Below are positions 4,501-6,723 of a stretch of 6,723 nucleotides of DNA, piece after piece. Made by a program: the position numbers and the translations under genes. The notes under the pieces are model-generated. The model ran no database searches, was not told where the DNA came from, and worked only from the letters and a program-made list of their open reading frames with translations. This DNA comes from Elusimicrobiota bacterium (GTDB taxonomy: Bacteria; Elusimicrobiota; Elusimicrobia; O2-12-FULL-59-9). The first letter of the stretch is position 1; each line of letters begins with the position of its first letter. The stretch is from positions 1 through 6,723 of the forward strand of contig JACQRQ010000217.1 of NCBI GenBank assembly GCA_016206405.1, given 5' to 3'.

Positions 4501-5929
4501 GAAGGACGACGAAGCGGCGGCGCTTTGGAAAAATCGCGTGGTCCCTGTCGCCTCAGAACTGGGCGCGGAATTGCCGCTTTCGGACGAAGACGCTTCGCTG
4601 CAAGCCGCCAAGGCCGCTCGCAAGAAGAGAGAAGCCCTATATTCTAAAGTTTCTGAAAAGTTGGCCTCGGAGGCCAAGCTTTCCAAAGAAATCGCCGATT
4701 TTTTCTTCGCCTCTTGGGGCAGAGAGGATGCGGCGTGGAAGGCGCGCCTACGGGCTCTCTCCCTATGGATAGCGAAAGGGGCCGTTTGGGACAAGACTGG
4801 AAAGTGGTCCCGGAAACCACAGGTCCAGCGCAATGCCGGAGGGCTTTCGTTGGTCAGGATATCAGCCCTGGAACAATTGGCCCGATTGCAGCGCGCCTTC
4901 GCGCAGAGGCCGACAAGGGAAACCGTGTTCCGCATGGCCGAGGAGGGCGAGCGGCATGCTCGGCGCATGAGGGAAAAGCTGGAGCGCTTGCGCGAGGATC
5001 GCCTCAAGAAGCTCGCCAACGCCGTGGCCATGGGGGCCATGGGCCTTGTGGGGATGGAAAAGGACAAGTTGGCCCGGGTGGAGAAAGCGCGCCGGGAGGG
5101 ACCACGCTTTGCGCCCACTCACGTGGTCGTCATCGAAAGTTTGAGCCATTACCGCCCCGAGGCGTCAAGGACGCGGCGGGAAAATCGGGGACTCATGTCT
5201 TGGAGCGCCAGGGAAATGGCTAGGCGGCTCAAGGACCAATGCGACCTGCACGGACTTCTCATGCTGGAGGCAAGCGCCGCCTATACGTCGCGTTTCTGCT
5301 CCCGTTGCGGCTCTCCTGGCTCTCGTTGCGAGGAACTCTTCCTCCGTGAGTTGGAAAACTCCTATTGGTCGAAGGAACGCAGGAAGGCGCTGGATACACC
5401 AGAAAATAGTCGCACGCCATCCCACCGCTACCTCCTCGCCCTCGATCCGATGAATACGCCTGATCGCAGGGTACGCCTTCCACGGGAAGGAGGCGCATTG
5501 TTTGTCTGCTCCAACGACCGCTGCCAGATCAGCGGTGGGGGATTGCAGGCGGACCTCAACGCCGCCGCCAACATCGGCATCCGGGCCATGCTGGACGGGC
5601 GTTGGCGAGGGGCGTGGCAGTACCTGCCGACCGTGGGCTCCATCCCGGACCTAAAGTCCTTCGCGCTCAAGGGCGCTTCGGAGGACCTCAAGAACCTCAA
5701 AATCAAGATCGGGGGTGGCGGCAATGGGAAGCCAATACGGAACAAGGCGAAGTCGAATGGGCGCAACGTTTTCAACGCTTTCCGTGACGTGACCCAAGGA
5801 GTTGACCCCTCTGTTTCCATCTGGAAACCGTATCGGCAGTTTTGGCAGGATGCGGCGAACCGCGTCATTGAACGCTTGCTGCATCCGCAACCACGTGTGA
5901 AGAAGTCCGTTCCTGCAAAAAATCCGTAA
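1571..5929 (+). CDS. Cas12b-like type V-B CRISPR effector nuclease, unusually large
   Basis: 1452 residues, against roughly 1100-1300 for well-studied Cas12b. In this family the enzyme is guided by crRNA and tracrRNA and cuts double-stranded DNA with a single RuvC domain. Visible landmarks in order: the N-terminal strand and helix (TMRLQG, LWITHDKVN, residues 15-39), as in the Cas12b start; RDFLSP (182-187) at the end of the first WED part; a Lys/Glu-rich linker (about 190-215); a long helical REC region; a YCHPDALLHPVF motif (563-574) opening the second WED part. RuvC-I is GMDLGHRHGA with D780. LPGE (862-865), EDRLKKLA (1142-1149) and RuvC-II VVVIESLSHY with E1189 follow. A zinc-ribbon pair FCSRC (C1243, C1246) and CSNDRC (C1313, C1318) precedes RuvC-III LQADLNAAANIG with D1328. 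The end (WKPYRQFWQDAANRVIERL) matches the Cas12b C-terminal helix. The catalytic triad is intact, so it is probably active. The ATG at 1571 is kept because the first conserved strand starts about residue 13; the ribosome binding site is weak. cas4-cas1 follows after 25 bases. Large TnpB or another Cas12 subtype is less likely. Confidence 0.93.
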   Translation: MSDPVSFGTTQRAYTMRLQGPMDGGDSWMDRLWITHDKVNRGAKVFGEFLLTLRGGLPASAIDGAEDDLAARRRLLALCWFTVESEDSATADFRVSHQDVPGGQGGRRADEKKMEQALRECLESKDIPASARADWMRDCGHALKARIRDDAVWVQRWKMYEDLHSKPDPAEVRAILFELLGRDFLSPYVEGKKGRRTKSAESGKQEEDKEKPAEPIARAEQFDHVRRTARRLEGEWFGQGKKRDFSALTAAYGALKNISEKLAEEPPRTMAALKKMVLAARQEEGWELVRPKKKEGSVIAVGEMALANSGPSPRARSTWDRILLAIRADEPDALPSGRGDQFLKADFWKGLAEDAAKTIEKKSDRGTVGRGADWTASLLQRVQTEAGIAYKPNSEMTEFFRFMLGAAAARVAQTHSWVRRAEALRDDASMKESNLEKKFQSGAWLKAREWLDDYLERRSERSGASGLMTIRKNAIDGWDKVVQRWTVIPTAGEQAVEERRTAVKELQESEEKFGDAVLFDALALEEASCVWRLAGKPAPELLKAFVEWRQAEYDTRRYKVPRYCHPDALLHPVFCQFGKDKPGIEYGWRKAAATTDRSQATKVDVLLLDSSGGADWVEMRWQGKRLLRDLGFSETTAQFSGISRDTRLGRGASGVVSFDAPSERPKHLFEKNAKPWNARLEAPRGLLERMAQLITKGKRDQVERIRRRIGWFLTFSPDLIKQGPWHSFVSIPAVRNVLKSDGAPVSVNARKGTTYWKSGFGWMVRPGLGIFPGIRVLGMDLGHRHGAACAVWQQVSDDEVSQAAKRAAVQPPAKPEISFCCDDPSRELCKGGTRKGKLPQLIFRRVGPDSWARLERQFLIRLPGEIEGARALAVWERGWLESFVKGFGKTFGSDEERGRWKERMGADVALARLEALKLAARALRRHGDRVRIAHALVSSEMPGMGGRMQKISSAQDRLPHLVRAMGLWDLMANSTWWKDDEAAALWKNRVVPVASELGAELPLSDEDASLQAAKAARKKREALYSKVSEKLASEAKLSKEIADFFFASWGREDAAWKARLRALSLWIAKGAVWDKTGKWSRKPQVQRNAGGLSLVRISALEQLARLQRAFAQRPTRETVFRMAEEGERHARRMREKLERLREDRLKKLANAVAMGAMGLVGMEKDKLARVEKARREGPRFAPTHVVVIESLSHYRPEASRTRRENRGLMSWSAREMARRLKDQCDLHGLLMLEASAAYTSRFCSRCGSPGSRCEELFLRELENSYWSKERRKALDTPENSRTPSHRYLLALDPMNTPDRRVRLPREGGALFVCSNDRCQISGGGLQADLNAAANIGIRAMLDGRWRGAWQYLPTVGSIPDLKSFALKGASEDLKNLKIKIGGGGNGKPIRNKAKSNGRNVFNAFRDVTQGVDPSVSIWKPYRQFWQDAANRVIERLLHPQPRVKKSVPAKNP

Positions 5930-5954
5930 CACCCTTCCACCATAATCCCAGGGT

Positions 5955-6723
5955 ATGTCCGCCCTCATCCCTCTGCGGATGCTCAACGAGTATGTCTATT
6001 GCCCTCGTCTGTTCCACCTGGAGCACGTTCAGGGGCTTTTCCGGGAAAGCGCGGACACCGTGGCGGGAGCCTTCCAGCACAAACGCGCGGAGTCAAACCG
6101 CTCCAAGGTCCGGCGCAAGGACAAGGAGCCGGAGGCCGAAGAGCAGCCGAACTTCTTCACCAAGAACTTGTCATTGAGCAGCGAAAAGCTGGGCATCACC
6201 GGCAAACTCGACGCGGTCGAAGAGGAAGGAGGCCATTGGGCGCCCCTGGAAGGCAAGCGCTCAGCCGGGCCGAAGGCCGGCGGCGGCTTTGAGGTCGAGT
6301 CCTTCCATTTGAATCCCGACGCTTGGCCCAGCGATCAGATACAGGTCTGCGCGCAAGGGCTTCTGCTGCGGGAGAACGGCTTCCGTTCAGACTTCGGCTG
6401 GATTTATTACCGCGGCTCCAAGACCAGGGTGAAGCTTGAGTTTGCCGGTGACTTAGTGAAGGCCGTCCTGGCGGTCATCACCAAGGCGGCCAGGGCCCAA
6501 ATGGAGCCCATGCCGCCGCCGTTGGTGGATTCGCCCAAATGCGTGCGCTGCTCGCTCAACGTCTTCTGCCTTCCGGACGAGATCAACAAACTTGCTGGCA
6601 AAATCGGCGAGCCGAGGCGAATCATCCCCGGCCGAGACGACGCCGGGGTTATGTACGTCGTGACGCAGGGCGCGCGTCTATCGAAGCGCGGCGAGGCCAT
6701 CGTGATCGAGGCCAACGGACAGA
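5955..6723 (+). CDS. Cas4-Cas1 fusion, 5' part (runs off the window)
   Basis: 256 codons are visible and the frame stays open. Residues 1-210 form a Cas4 (RecB-like nuclease) domain starting IPLRMLNEYVYCPRLFHLE with C16. It continues with H42, GKLDAV (D86), the EGK motif (E99, K101) and the Q-rich helix DQIQVCAQGLLLREN (127-141). It closes with C196, C199 and C205, which together with C16 should hold an iron-sulfur cluster. After a short linker, IIPGRDDAGVMYVVTQGARLSKRGEAIVI (223-251) is the N-terminal beta-domain start of Cas1; the integrase active site lies beyond the window. Such fusions are known from types V-B and I-U (I-G): Cas4 trims and checks the PAM end of prespacers and Cas1, with Cas2, inserts them into the array. 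ATG 5955 is chosen because the conserved N-terminus starts there. AGGG lies only one base upstream, so translation is probably coupled to cas12b, 25 bases away. cas2 and the array are expected downstream. Confidence 0.94.
   Translation, partial: MSALIPLRMLNEYVYCPRLFHLEHVQGLFRESADTVAGAFQHKRAESNRSKVRRKDKEPEAEEQPNFFTKNLSLSSEKLGITGKLDAVEEEGGHWAPLEGKRSAGPKAGGGFEVESFHLNPDAWPSDQIQVCAQGLLLRENGFRSDFGWIYYRGSKTRVKLEFAGDLVKAVLAVITKAARAQMEPMPPPLVDSPKCVRCSLNVFCLPDEINKLAGKIGEPRRIIPGRDDAGVMYVVTQGARLSKRGEAIVIEANGQ

Noticed and set aside
3922..5118. 398-codon open frame on the minus strand
   Set aside because: It lies wholly antisense to the RuvC region of cas12b. Its composition is rich in S, R and A, as expected for a shadow frame, and it has no motif or ribosome binding site.
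1571..5929. Interpretation as a transposon TnpB or an IS605-type element
   Set aside because: The RuvC and zinc ribbon are shared with TnpB, but the protein is over three times longer, has the Cas12b N- and C-terminal signatures and is followed by Cas4-Cas1.
5932..5953. CCCT/AGGG stem before the cas4-cas1 start
   Set aside because: Only four base pairs around a 14-base loop; too weak to claim as a translational control element.

Overview
The window is the left part of a class 2, type V-B CRISPR-Cas locus from a GC-rich bacterium, preceded by two small toxin-antitoxin (TA) type modules. All genes lie on the + strand and read with the standard bacterial code. The sequence alone does not fix the organism. 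High GC, a very large Cas12b and a Cas4-Cas1 fusion are compatible with an uncultivated environmental lineage, but this is only an inference.

Layout. Bases 1-124 hold a short tandem repeat and a good sigma70-type promoter. Bases 125-804 are an intact, translationally coupled RelE/ParE (Gp49/HigB-like) toxin and HTH antitoxin pair. Bases 846-1220 look like a second TA module whose toxin has lost its middle: only the toxin's first ~13 codons and its tail (in another frame) remain, followed by an apparently intact XRE-type antitoxin (912-1220). Bases 1221-1570 are non-protein-coding: a GC-rich hairpin, a strong promoter (TTGACA-N18-TACACT, 1333-1362) with a palindrome over its -35 box, a leader of small hairpins, and a degenerate tRNA-Lys(CUU)-like sequence (1432-1503). 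Bases 1571-5929 encode a 1452-residue Cas12b-like effector with a complete RuvC triad (D780, E1189, D1328) and an intact four-cysteine zinc-ribbon pattern. After 25 bases comes the Cas4-Cas1 fusion gene (5955 onward), cut by the window end just inside the Cas1 part.

How it works together. By family knowledge, Cas12b is the RNA-guided DNA-cutting effector (crRNA plus tracrRNA). The Cas4-Cas1 fusion, with Cas2 expected just beyond the window, selects and integrates new spacers. No CRISPR array, cas2 or provable tracrRNA is inside the window. The upstream TA modules may simply be island cargo, or may stabilise the locus. The orphan antitoxin is a candidate regulator of the cas promoter about 110 bases downstream of it.

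The points most worth a second look are the size and insertions of the Cas12b, its retained zinc ribbon, the tRNA-like relic inside the predicted cas leader, the palindrome over the cas promoter, and the internally deleted toxin that leaves an orphan antitoxin.
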